From: Candidatus Saccharimonadota bacterium
Lineage (GTDB): Bacteria; Patescibacteriota; Saccharimonadia; Saccharimonadales; Saccharimonadaceae
Reading direction: 5' to 3'
DNA: 61,124 nucleotides
NCBI GenBank assembly: GCA_017437945.1
Contig: JAFRWP010000011.1
Coordinates: 1-61,124, forward strand
Within the stretch, counting starts at the first letter, position 1. Every line of letters starts with the position of its first letter. Position numbers and translations under genes: made by a program. Shown piece by piece: positions 15,241 to 23,110 of this stretch. The notes under the pieces were generated by a model. The model was not told the DNA's origin. It did no database searches and worked only from the letters and a program-made list of their open reading frames with translations.

Positions 15241-15269
15241 ATTTAACCAAAAATAAGCATAAACGTCAA
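15241..15269 (-). promoter_or_regulatory. Promoter of the structured RNA candidate
   Basis: On the minus strand TTGACG (15264-15269), a 17-base spacer and TTAAAT (15241-15246). Confidence 0.55.
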
Positions 15270-15304
15270 GAGGGTTTTCGCATTTTTATGTTGTAATATT
15301 TACC

Positions 15305-16462
15305 TTATTCGTCAATTTCGAAATCGTCGCTGTCGGCGTCGAGCTCTTGAATAGCATTGCGTTCGCCAAGCTGATATTTCTGGTGGTGGGCACGACGCTT
15401 TTGTTCTTTTTGATCGAGCGTAATTACCGGAAGTTCGTCCTGGGCGTCCTCGGCTTTTTCTTCGACTGGAGCTTCCTTTTGCGCCTCCTCAATCATGAGG
15501 CGAAGCTCGCGGAGTACTTCCTGGGTGCCCTGATGAGCGGAAGACGACATGGCCATTACTTTGGCGTCTGGATTCTGATCAAGAATGGCCGCCATTTGCA
15601 TTTTGATGATATCTTCATCAACGCCTTCAACCTTCGTGAGGGCTACTAATTCTGGGCGAGCAGCAAGATCGGCGGAATACTTCTCGAGTTCTTTGCGGAT
15701 ATCAGCGTAGGCCTTGCCGGCGTCGTCGCTATATACATCAACAAGGTGCAAAAGTACTTTAGTGCGCTCGACATGACGAAGGAATTGGTCGCCAAGGCCC
15801 TTCCCTTCGGAAGCGCCCTCAATGAGGCCTGGAATATCGGCGATTAAGATGCTGCGGTCATCAACTTTGGCGACGCCAAGATTTGGCGTAATAGTCGTGA
15901 ATGGATAATCGGCAATTTCTGGAGTAGCGTTACTGACAACGGAGAGGAAAGTGGATTTGCCGGCATTTGGAAAGCCCACTAAGCCAACATCGGCGATGAG
16001 CTTAAGCTCAAGCTCGGCGTCATAAGTTTCACCCGGGTTGCCAAGCTCGGCAATGCGTGGAGTTTGGCGAGTGCTGGAACGAAAATGCCAGTTGCCATAA
16101 CCACCGTCGCCACCATGAGCCACGATTGCACGCTCTTCGTCGTGCGTTAAGTCGGCCACGATTTCGCCGTTGCGTTTTACGACGGTGCCAACTGGAACTT
16201 CGACGATTAAATCTTTACCGGATTTGCCGGAAGATTTTTGGCCAGTACCCGGTTTGCCATCTTCGGCGATGAGTTTTGGCTGAAAACGAAAATCAATTAA
16301 AGTATCACAGTCCTTCGATGCAACAAAAACCACGTCACCACCTTTACCGCCGTCGCCACCATCTGGGCCGCCTTTAGGGATGTAAATTTCGCGACGGAAA
16401 GAAATGGCGCCATTGCCACCTTTGCCGGCTTTAATAAAAACATTTGCTGTATCTACGAACAT
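15305..16462 (-). CDS. obgE: Obg/CgtA family ribosome-assembly GTPase
   Basis: Obg binds the 50S subunit and links ribosome assembly to stress state. The 385-residue protein has the Gly-rich Obg fold (1-158; MFVDTANVFIKAGKGGNG, GGDGGKGG) and the G domain with G1 GFPNAGKST, switch II DIPGLIEG and G5 SSSAH. The C-terminal tail is charged and lacks a clear OCT domain. The G4 guanine-specificity motif, normally NKxD, reads TKVE (LVALTKVEGVD). TAAAAT at 16472-16477 ends 9 bases before ATG 16462, and there is no Shine-Dalgarno. Confidence 0.95.
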   Translation of the reverse strand: MFVDTANVFIKAGKGGNGAISFRREIYIPKGGPDGGDGGKGGDVVFVASKDCDTLIDFRFQPKLIAEDGKPGTGQKSSGKSGKDLIVEVPVGTVVKRNGEIVADLTHDEERAIVAHGGDGGYGNWHFRSSTRQTPRIAELGNPGETYDAELELKLIADVGLVGFPNAGKSTFLSVVSNATPEIADYPFTTITPNLGVAKVDDRSILIADIPGLIEGASEGKGLGDQFLRHVERTKVLLHLVDVYSDDAGKAYADIRKELEKYSADLAARPELVALTKVEGVDEDIIKMQMAAILDQNPDAKVMAMSSSAHQGTQEVLRELRLMIEEAQKEAPVEEKAEDAQDELPVITLDQKEQKRRAHHQKYQLGERNAIQELDADSDDFEIDE

Positions 16463-16471
16463 ATCAAAAAT

Positions 16472-16477
16472 ATTTTA
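16472..16477 (-). promoter_or_regulatory. -10 box before obgE
   Basis: TAAAAT (minus strand) 9 bases before the obgE ATG; near-leaderless. Confidence 0.5.
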
Positions 16478-16512
16478 ACATATTTTACGGCGTAAGTAAA
16501 ACGGCCGTTAGT

Positions 16513-17655
16513 CTATTTGTGAGCGTAAATGTAGTTGTACTTAATCGCATCTTCCCAGGTGATAGTCGACTGGAAAACGCGGTTAAAGCCAGCATAGTTC
16601 ATTTCTTGAATCGTGACGGATTGGCCCTGGTTGACACCTACTACGATTGCCACGTGGCCATAGCGACCGCTAGTAGACTGCATAATGGCGCCGTAGGCCG
16701 GAGTGCGGCCAGTATAGTAGCTACCACTCAGCGAAGAGACCCAAGTACGAGCGTTACCAATAGCACCGGTTGGAAGCCAATACTCGCCACTCATCTTGTT
16801 GCGGCGCCAATACCAGGCGAACCAAGTGCAGTTACCAAAGGCGCCTGGATTGTGCTGCCATTTCGTGTCGTTGTAAACTTGGCGCCAGTAATTGTAGTTA
16901 CCAATTTCGGTGCGGCCATGGCGATCAGCTATGTCGCTAACATAAGAATAGGTGTACGTAGAATAATTTGGACGTGGACGTGGCGGAACATACTCTGGGC
17001 GCTCTTTTTCTGGCAATGTACCATTCGGTAGTAGTAAAAGCTGATCGACGGAGATGTCTTTACCCTCGAGGTCGTTGCGGGCAATGACTTCTTCTTTATT
17101 GGCACCGGTTTTCTTGACGATACTATCAAGCGAGTCGCCACTTTTAACCTTATAGACGATACCAGGGACGCTTGGGATATAAAGCGTACTGCCAGTAGTA
17201 AGGGTTTCCGTCTTGAGACCATTACTCCAGCGGATTTGATCCTTGGACGCGCCATGGCGATCAATAGTATTAAGAGAGTCGGTTTCTTTAACTACGTAAG
17301 TAATAATGCCGCGAGATAGATTCGATGTATCAATAATGGTCGGCTTCTCGACGACCGGCAAAGATGAAGTATTGGTCGTACCGGTGGCTTCATAGATAGC
17401 GCTAACGGTAACGTAGTTCTCGCTAATTTTAGAAGTTGAAGGTAGCGACAATGAGCTTGCAATATTGGCGACGGTGTACGATTCAGAAATCTGATCGGCC
17501 GTGACGGTGAAATTACTATCGTCGAAATTTGCCGCAATCGGCGTCTTGATAGCGCCGTCGTCGTTCGAAGAACCAAAAATCATCAACGCCAAGGCCGCCA
17601 AAAAGACGGCGACATACGGGAAGAATTTGGTTATTAATAGTTGGAATCGTTTCAT
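16513..17655 (-). CDS. LysM-CHAP cell-wall hydrolase, membrane-anchored
   Basis: A 380-residue exported peptidoglycan hydrolase. Residues 10-28 are a membrane anchor or uncleaved signal. Two LysM repeats follow (about 118-162 and 166-212) and bind glycan strands. A Pro-rich linker (EYVPPRPRPN) leads to a CHAP amidase/endopeptidase domain (about 255-380) with Cys276 (GNCTWFAW), His334 (YGHVAIVV) and Glu351/Asn353. The catalytic set appears complete. Likely roles are growth, division or attack on neighbouring cells. It has a leader of about 60 nt, unlike most genes here. Neighbouring mltG is another wall enzyme. Confidence 0.9.
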   Translation of the reverse strand: MKRFQLLITKFFPYVAVFLAALALMIFGSSNDDGAIKTPIAANFDDSNFTVTADQISESYTVANIASSLSLPSTSKISENYVTVSAIYEATGTTNTSSLPVVEKPTIIDTSNLSRGIITYVVKETDSLNTIDRHGASKDQIRWSNGLKTETLTTGSTLYIPSVPGIVYKVKSGDSLDSIVKKTGANKEEVIARNDLEGKDISVDQLLLLPNGTLPEKERPEYVPPRPRPNYSTYTYSYVSDIADRHGRTEIGNYNYWRQVYNDTKWQHNPGAFGNCTWFAWYWRRNKMSGEYWLPTGAIGNARTWVSSLSGSYYTGRTPAYGAIMQSTSGRYGHVAIVVGVNQGQSVTIQEMNYAGFNRVFQSTITWEDAIKYNYIYAHK

Positions 17656-17716
17656 ATTTGAAAAGCGCTATTTCCCACTCGAAATAGTGAGGACTTCCCC
17701 CTGATAATCCTTTTTT
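17656..17716 (-). promoter_or_regulatory. Structured leader of the LysM-CHAP gene
   Basis: The leader downstream of the -10 contains a GGGGG tract and the hairpin CTATTTC-GAGTGG-GAAATAG. No known riboswitch is recognised, and no good Shine-Dalgarno lies next to ATG 17655. Confidence 0.35.
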
Positions 17717-17717
17717 T

Positions 17718-17723
17718 ATTATA
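17718..17723 (-). promoter_or_regulatory. Extended -10 of the LysM-CHAP gene
   Basis: TGC-TATAAT on the minus strand, lying just beyond the mltG stop codon. Confidence 0.6.
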
Positions 17724-17738
17724 GCATAACAGTGATTG

Positions 17739-18830
17739 TTAGAAAACTTGGCAGCGCGTCTTGCAATAGTTGCGCGTATTGGCACGATGTTCAGCTTCGG
17801 TATGAGCGAAGTGCGTCATACCATCATCACCCGTCACAAAGTACAGATAATCACCTTCGGCTGGCTCAGCAACAGCTAATAAAGCGTTTTTGCCCGGATG
17901 AGAAATTGGGCTTGGCGGAAGACCGGCGCATTTACGTGAATTCCATGGGCAAGGAATAGTGTTGAAATATGACATATCAGATTTGTTGCGATCAGGATTA
18001 ATCTGGTCGGCACGGTAACCAACTACGGCATCAGAACCAAGCACAATACCGCGCTTGAGACGTAGTAGGAATACCTGAGCTATCTGCTTCTGCTCCTGTA
18101 AATTGCCCGACGCTTCGCGTTGGACAATAGAAGCCAGCGTAATTCCCTCGTAGAGCGACAAGCCTTGAGCTTTGAACTTCTCTTCTAGCTTGTTTTCCTT
18201 AACAACTTTGAGCATTTCGTCAAAAGTGCGAGTCAGAACATCTTCAACCGTGGCGCCTTCGTAAAACTCATAGGTTTCACCATAAATGTAACCCTCGAGC
18301 GTGGCGTCGGCTGGTTTGCTTTTTAGAAGCTCGTGATCATACACTTTCGTGAAAGCTGCGGTAATATCTTCATCTTTGTAGCCGGCATTCTGTAAACGTT
18401 CGCGCGTGGCCATTAAAGTGTCGCCTGGCAAGAAAGTCAGGCGGAAAGTTTTAGCAACAACACCTTCGTTTAAGAAGCGAATAATCTGCGCGACGGTCAT
18501 GTTCTTTTTGAATTGATAGTCGCCAGGTTTCAAATTGCGATTATCAGCTTCGAGCTTGAGATATATGCGGAAAGCAAGACTGGAGCGGATTAGGCCGGCC
18601 TTTTCCAAATCTTCGGCGATTTTGGAGCCGCCAGTATTTTCGTCAACGGTGAAGCTAATCTCTTCACAATTATCGCCGCAATCAGGATCGACCGCCATGA
18701 GAGCCTGCTTATACCACAGAAAAGCTGCGCCGACGGCGATGACAATTAATAGTAATAACGCTACAAATGTAATAACAAAAATCTTAACCGTTTTATGTTT
18801 TTTAGGCTTGCCGAAACTTCTATCGTCCAT
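17739..18830 (-). CDS. mltG: Endolytic murein transglycosylase MltG
   Basis: MltG cleaves nascent glycan strands at the membrane and sets their length. The 363-residue protein has an N-terminal membrane segment (about 17-39), a LysM-like subdomain, and the YceG catalytic domain with LEGYIYGETYEF, the catalytic Glu in ASIVQREASG, YFNTIPCPW, GLPPSPISHPGKNAL and YLYFVTG. Four Cys lie in the exported part (PDCGDNC near the start, CPWNSRKC). The start ATG 18830 overlaps ruvX by 11 bases and has AGGAGCT in front. Confidence 0.95.
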   Translation of the reverse strand: MDDRSFGKPKKHKTVKIFVITFVALLLLIVIAVGAAFLWYKQALMAVDPDCGDNCEEISFTVDENTGGSKIAEDLEKAGLIRSSLAFRIYLKLEADNRNLKPGDYQFKKNMTVAQIIRFLNEGVVAKTFRLTFLPGDTLMATRERLQNAGYKDEDITAAFTKVYDHELLKSKPADATLEGYIYGETYEFYEGATVEDVLTRTFDEMLKVVKENKLEEKFKAQGLSLYEGITLASIVQREASGNLQEQKQIAQVFLLRLKRGIVLGSDAVVGYRADQINPDRNKSDMSYFNTIPCPWNSRKCAGLPPSPISHPGKNALLAVAEPAEGDYLYFVTGDDGMTHFAHTEAEHRANTRNYCKTRCQVF

Positions 18831-19287
18831 GTTTTAGCTCCTGCTCCAATTCATTAAGGTTAACACTCTCTAGGAAATCTTGCAAAATTATAGCCGCGGC
18901 TTCGGAATCAAGGATGCCCGTAGCGCGATCTTTGCGCGAAAATTCATGTGTGTTGGCGGTGAGGTATTGTTCGGCTTCAACGGAAGTTAGCGTTTCGTCC
19001 TGGAATTTGATTAGCGGTTGCTTCTGCTCATGCTCTTCAAAATACTGCGCCAGTTTATCAATGAATTCGCGTACAACTGCCGTCTGGGCGGTTTCTTCAC
19101 CCTGGTTATTGCGCGGCAAGCCGGAAACAACCACCTCGGCACTTTCAAGACGGAACTGTTTGGCAATTTCCGCAAACTCATTGCCGTCAACCGGAATCAT
19201 CGCGCGCGGAACAGCAATTCGAACGGAGGCGTCCGCAAAGGCGACGCCGATTCGCTTGGTGCCTACATCTAGTGCAATAATGCGCAT
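18820..19287 (-). CDS. ruvX: Putative pre-16S rRNA nuclease / Holliday junction resolvase-like YqgF
   Basis: A 155-residue RNase H-fold protein. The first strand MRIIALDVGTKRIGVAFAD carries the catalytic Asp, with VSGLPRN, FQDETLTSVEAE and the final LDSEAAAIILQDFL acidic motif. YqgF is the likely nuclease for 16S rRNA 5' maturation. It overlaps both neighbours (1 base with 19287, 11 bases with mltG), so the three genes form one transcript. Confidence 0.95.
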   Translation of the reverse strand: MRIIALDVGTKRIGVAFADASVRIAVPRAMIPVDGNEFAEIAKQFRLESAEVVVSGLPRNNQGEETAQTAVVREFIDKLAQYFEEHEQKQPLIKFQDETLTSVEAEQYLTANTHEFSRKDRATGILDSEAAAIILQDFLESVNLNELEQELKHGR

Positions 19288-21095
19288 CAGTCGTCTACCG
19301 TTATCTTGATTTCAACTTTGTTTTCGTCTTCCGGAACGGTGGTTACGAAGAAGTATGAAGTATCAACTCTTGCATCAAGTACGCCTTTGATTGAGCGAAG
19401 ATTAGACTGAACGCGACCGACCTTTTCGCCGAGCGATTTTTCTTTAACCATATCCTCGGTAATGCGTGGGCCAGTCTTGGAAGTACTCTTGAGTTTTGCG
19501 ACCATGTTGCCGTTATCATTCTTGAAGGACTCGAAGAAAGCTTTATTCTCCTCGTCGGCATTCATTGCAACGCCAGAGCTATAAACAATTTGAGTATCAT
19601 CACCGATCTTCGATGCAACAACGGTTCGGATATAAGTATCAATCTCGGTTTTATTGACGGCATAGATGACGTATTTGTTCTCTTTAATAATCTTTGGCTT
19701 AACACCATCGGTAACCTCTTCGTTTGCAGCTGGCGAAGTGGTAATTTTGCTACTCTCCGTAGCAAAGCTGCTGGTAATGAGAATGTAATCACTACTGAAC
19801 TGGCGAGACAGCTCTTCGCGCGCCTCGTTGTCGATATCGTTAGAGATGCCAAGTGCTGCCTTGTCGACGTCTTCGGTGGAAACAACTTTTACAATCTTGC
19901 TAGTGCCACCAGTGATATCGGAAGCACCTTTTTCTGGATCTACTGTAATTGGCTCAATCGGAAAAGACCAACCAGTTTTACTGGCAGCAAAATTATATGA
20001 TTCTCCGGTAGCCTCGGCAACCAGTTGAACTGTCTTAGAGACATCGGCATCGGTTTTTAAATCGCAAGATTCTGTTCCTGCACTTATCCTATGGCATGTC
20101 AGAAGATTAATATCATCGCTATCTACAGTTATCGATGCAGCAGTTGAGCTAATATATTTTTTTCCGGCGGCGTTTGTAAATACCGTACCTGCAGGGACTG
20201 AGAAAACAGCGGAAGTTGCGCCAGCCTTTATCGCAATAGGAGACTTAACCCTTATGGTAATCGAACCGGTAGCTTTCGTGCCTTTATCAACTTCGCCGGT
20301 GGCTTCGAAATCGTCCGTAGCCTGTTTCGTGACGGACTTTTGTTCGGCGTAGAAAATACCTTTTTCGGGATTGGATTTTGTTTGATCCGTGACGAAACTG
20401 ACCGTCTCGTTAAAGTTGGCTGCGGTAGTCTTAACTTTGACAATAATCTTAGCAGCTGGAGCAATATTGTTCATCCAGTAGCTCAAAGCGATAATGCCCG
20501 CAATGAGAACCACGCCAATCAAAATTGGCCAGCGGAACTTCTTAAAGTTTGGGATATGAATTTTCTTTTTCTTGGATTTTTTCTTGTCGTCTTCGGCTTC
20601 TTCATCTTTATCGGCGTCGTCGATTTCCATGTCGATGTCGGATTTTTTCTTTGCGCCAGCGGCAAGAGCGGCTTTTTTAGCAGGCTTTTTCTCTGATTCT
20701 TCTGGTTCTTCGTCTTCGGGATTTTCCTCGGCCTCTTCTTCTGGTTCTTCTTCGGTTTTTTCTTCTTCGTCCTGCTCTTCCTCGTCGTCGTTTTCGCCAA
20801 ATTCTTCAGCATCGTCTATTTCAGGAAGTTTTGGCTTGCTTTGAAGAGATTTTGCGGTCGGCATTTTAACATTATTCGCTAAACGCAAAAGCGATTCGTC
20901 CGATGTAATGAGGACAACGGTCTTTCCATTTTTGGCAGCAGTTTTAGCAATCAACTTGAAGTTTACGGCGCTATGCAAAACACCGGCTTTTTTGGGTGGA
21001 ACTAAGGCAATAATCTTATTTTTCGCACCTTTTATGTTCACCAGAATATCAGTAATATCATCTTCTGGCTCAATATAGACGACGTCTTTATTCAT
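19287..21095 (-). CDS. Large membrane-anchored protein with acidic linker (baseplate-J-like)
   Basis: A 602-residue protein. Residues 1-95 resemble a Rossmann-like cytoplasmic domain (IIALVPPKKAGVLHSAVNFK, TVVLITSDESLL). A Glu/Asp-rich and then Lys-rich linker follows (about 95-185), then one membrane segment (WPILIGVVLIAGIIALSYWM, near 190) and an outer beta-rich region of about 390 residues ending in a small alpha/beta domain. I recall this layout in CPR proteins labelled baseplate-J-like, but no enzyme motif is visible. The large outer part suggests a surface or secretion scaffold. TATAAT ends 6 bases before ATG 21095. Confidence 0.8.
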   Translation of the reverse strand: MNKDVVYIEPEDDITDILVNIKGAKNKIIALVPPKKAGVLHSAVNFKLIAKTAAKNGKTVVLITSDESLLRLANNVKMPTAKSLQSKPKLPEIDDAEEFGENDDEEEQDEEEKTEEEPEEEAEENPEDEEPEESEKKPAKKAALAAGAKKKSDIDMEIDDADKDEEAEDDKKKSKKKKIHIPNFKKFRWPILIGVVLIAGIIALSYWMNNIAPAAKIIVKVKTTAANFNETVSFVTDQTKSNPEKGIFYAEQKSVTKQATDDFEATGEVDKGTKATGSITIRVKSPIAIKAGATSAVFSVPAGTVFTNAAGKKYISSTAASITVDSDDINLLTCHRISAGTESCDLKTDADVSKTVQLVAEATGESYNFAASKTGWSFPIEPITVDPEKGASDITGGTSKIVKVVSTEDVDKAALGISNDIDNEAREELSRQFSSDYILITSSFATESSKITTSPAANEEVTDGVKPKIIKENKYVIYAVNKTEIDTYIRTVVASKIGDDTQIVYSSGVAMNADEENKAFFESFKNDNGNMVAKLKSTSKTGPRITEDMVKEKSLGEKVGRVQSNLRSIKGVLDARVDTSYFFVTTVPEDENKVEIKITVDD

Positions 21096-21101
21096 AAGCT
21101 A

Positions 21102-21107
21102 ATTATA
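21102..21107 (-). promoter_or_regulatory. -10 box abutting the gene at 21095
   Basis: TGC-TATAAT on the minus strand, 6 bases before ATG: extended -10, leaderless spacing. It lies back to back with the kinase promoter at 21147. Confidence 0.65.
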
Positions 21108-21146
21108 GCATACGAGAAAAATTTCACGACGGCTAAAAGCTTGTGC

Positions 21147-21152
21147 TAAAAT
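21147..21152 (+). promoter_or_regulatory. -10 box before the histidine kinase gene
   Basis: TGC-TAAAAT ends 7 bases before ATG 21160: extended -10, essentially leaderless. Confidence 0.65.
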
Positions 21153-21159
21153 AGAGTGG

Positions 21160-22428
21160 ATGGGCCTATTTGGTATCAAAAAACCTAAAGAAACAGAAGA
21201 CAACACCGAAGAAAAAGGCGGTGAAGCTGTTGAGCAAGCACCGGCATCTGTAGAAAATACCAGGCACGGCTTAAACGAATTGGTACTTCAGGCTATTCAC
21301 GAAGGTGTCTTGATTATTGGTAGTGAAGGTAATATACGCCTCGCAAATCCGGCCGCATGTAGATTAATCGGGCGCAGCCAAGAAGAGATTCTCGATGTGT
21401 ATTTTGACTCTATTATTAATTTGCTAGATAAGACTGGAAATCGCATTACGGAAGCACGCAATCCGATTTGGACCGCATGGAAAGGCCGCGAATTTAAAGA
21501 AGAAACGCGCGATCTCGATATTGTAGCTTCGGATAGTGGCCGCAATACTCCAGTTTCGATTATTATCAGCAAAACCGTCGACGCAAACGATAAGCCAATT
21601 TTGGTTGTCACGATGCGTGATATCGATCAAGAATTGAAGGAAGAGCACGAACGCAGCGAATTCATCTCGACTGCTAGCCATGAGATGCGTACACCAGTGG
21701 CGAGCATTGAGGGTTATTTGGGCTTGGCATTAAACCCTGCCACAGCCACGATTGATGACCGCGCAAAGGGCTACCTAGAAAAAGCGCATGAGAATTCTAA
21801 GCATTTAGGTCGCCTATTCCAAGATTTGCTCGACACTACGAAGCTTGATGATGGCCAAATTACGCCACATATGCAGCCAGTCGAAATTGTCGAGCTCGTT
21901 AAGCAAATTTCCGATGCGCAAATTCCGAACATCAAGAAGAAAGGTCTCGATTATCAGTTTGGCAGCGGCGCCGTAGATCAGCAGCTTGGTGGCGGCAAGC
22001 ATATTGAGCAAGTCATCTATGCCAGTGTCGACCCAGATTTTATTCGCGAAGTCATCAATAATATTATCGAGAACGCCATTAAATACACCCCGAATGGTTG
22101 GGTGACCGTAAACGTGCGCGCCGATAACTATAATGTCCAAATCGTCATCCAGGATACCGGTATTGGTATTGCCCGCGACGAGATATCGCACATCTTCCAA
22201 AAGTTTTACCGCGTCGATAACCGCGATACGCGTGAGATTGGTGGTACTGGTCTCGGTCTTTATCTCGTAAAGCAACGCGTCGAAGCGATGAATGGTCGCA
22301 TTTGGGCTGAATCAGAGGTCGGTAAAGGCACGCGCTTTATCATACTTTTGCCACGAATTAGTCAAGAACAATACAATCAACAAAAATTCTTACTAGACAA
22401 CCAAGAATCCCAGAGTAAAATGATGTAG
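21160..22428 (+). CDS. Cytoplasmic PAS-domain sensor histidine kinase
   Basis: A 422-residue two-component kinase with no membrane segment. Domains: charged N-terminus (1-35), PAS (about 38-158), HisKA with H-box FISTASHEMRTPVASIEGYL (phospho-His174), and HATPase_c with N-box NIIENAIKYTP, G1 DTGIGIA and G2 GGTGLGLYLV. It must sense an internal signal or work with a partner. The response regulator starts 46 bases downstream. The short C-terminal tail is Gln-rich. Confidence 0.95.
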   Translation: MGLFGIKKPKETEDNTEEKGGEAVEQAPASVENTRHGLNELVLQAIHEGVLIIGSEGNIRLANPAACRLIGRSQEEILDVYFDSIINLLDKTGNRITEARNPIWTAWKGREFKEETRDLDIVASDSGRNTPVSIIISKTVDANDKPILVVTMRDIDQELKEEHERSEFISTASHEMRTPVASIEGYLGLALNPATATIDDRAKGYLEKAHENSKHLGRLFQDLLDTTKLDDGQITPHMQPVEIVELVKQISDAQIPNIKKKGLDYQFGSGAVDQQLGGGKHIEQVIYASVDPDFIREVINNIIENAIKYTPNGWVTVNVRADNYNVQIVIQDTGIGIARDEISHIFQKFYRVDNRDTREIGGTGLGLYLVKQRVEAMNGRIWAESEVGKGTRFIILLPRISQEQYNQQKFLLDNQESQSKMM

Positions 22429-22458
22429 TTTTTTGTAGATTTTTATCTCAAAATATCT

Positions 22459-22464
22459 TATAAT
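22459..22464 (+). promoter_or_regulatory. -10 box before the response regulator
   Basis: TATAAT ends 10 bases before ATG 22475, so the regulator can be transcribed apart from the kinase with a leader of about 4 bases. Confidence 0.5.
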
Positions 22465-22474
22465 CATAAGCAGT

Positions 22475-23095
22475 ATGGCCACTAAGATTATGTTAGTCGA
22501 GGACGATAAGTCCTTGCGAGAAATATATAGCATCAGGTTGGTCGCAGAGGGATACGATATTATCTCTGCTGGTGATGGCGAGGAAGCACTCGCTTTTGCC
22601 GTGCAGTACAAACCAGAATTAATCATCGCTGACGTGATGATGCCTAAAATTTCCGGTTTCGATATGCTCGATATTCTTCGTTCTCAACCTGAAACCAATA
22701 AAATTAAAGTTATCATGATGACCGCGCTCTCGAGCGACGATCAGCGCCAACGCGGCGAATCGCTCGGCGCCGAACGCTACCTCGTGAAGTCGCAAGTCGG
22801 TATCGAGGATGTCATCGCAACCGTACATGAAGTACTGGGTGATGCGCCAAATTACAGCGCACAAGCCAATCTTGATACAGCCGCCGCTATGCCAGCCGTA
22901 GAAGCCGCTATGAAAGAAGCTTCCGGTGAGAGCAATGCCGCTCCAGCACCTGAACCGGTCACTAATGAACAGGTTGTCCCAGACACGCCTCCAGCTCCAG
23001 CTCCGGCGCCTACACCTGCTCCTGCTCCAGCGCCTGAACCAGATACGGAATTGAGCACTTTGGCTGACCCAACTAGTTTGCCAACTAATTTTTAA
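22475..23095 (+). CDS. Response regulator with REC domain and Pro/Ala tail, no output domain
   Basis: A 206-residue protein. Residues 1-125 are a complete receiver domain: acidic pair Asp10/Asp11, phospho-acceptor Asp53 (IIADVMMPK), switch Thr/Ser (MMTALSS) and Lys (YLVKSQ). After it there is no DNA-binding or enzymatic domain, only about 80 residues rich in Ala, Pro and Glu (PAPAPAPTPAPAPAPEPD). It therefore probably acts by protein contacts. The next gene encodes a similarly low-complexity protein and could be its partner; this is inference. Confidence 0.92.
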   Translation: MATKIMLVEDDKSLREIYSIRLVAEGYDIISAGDGEEALAFAVQYKPELIIADVMMPKISGFDMLDILRSQPETNKIKVIMMTALSSDDQRQRGESLGAERYLVKSQVGIEDVIATVHEVLGDAPNYSAQANLDTAAAMPAVEAAMKEASGESNAAPAPEPVTNEQVVPDTPPAPAPAPTPAPAPAPEPDTELSTLADPTSLPTNF

Positions 23096-23110
23096 TTCGG
23101 TAGTATTCAG

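Noticed and set aside
15014-15250. Minus-strand TTG-started frame of 78 codons between tsaC and obgE
   Set aside because: It overlaps the structured RNA candidate, its terminator and the end of tsaC, and has no ribosome site. The sequence is better explained as RNA.
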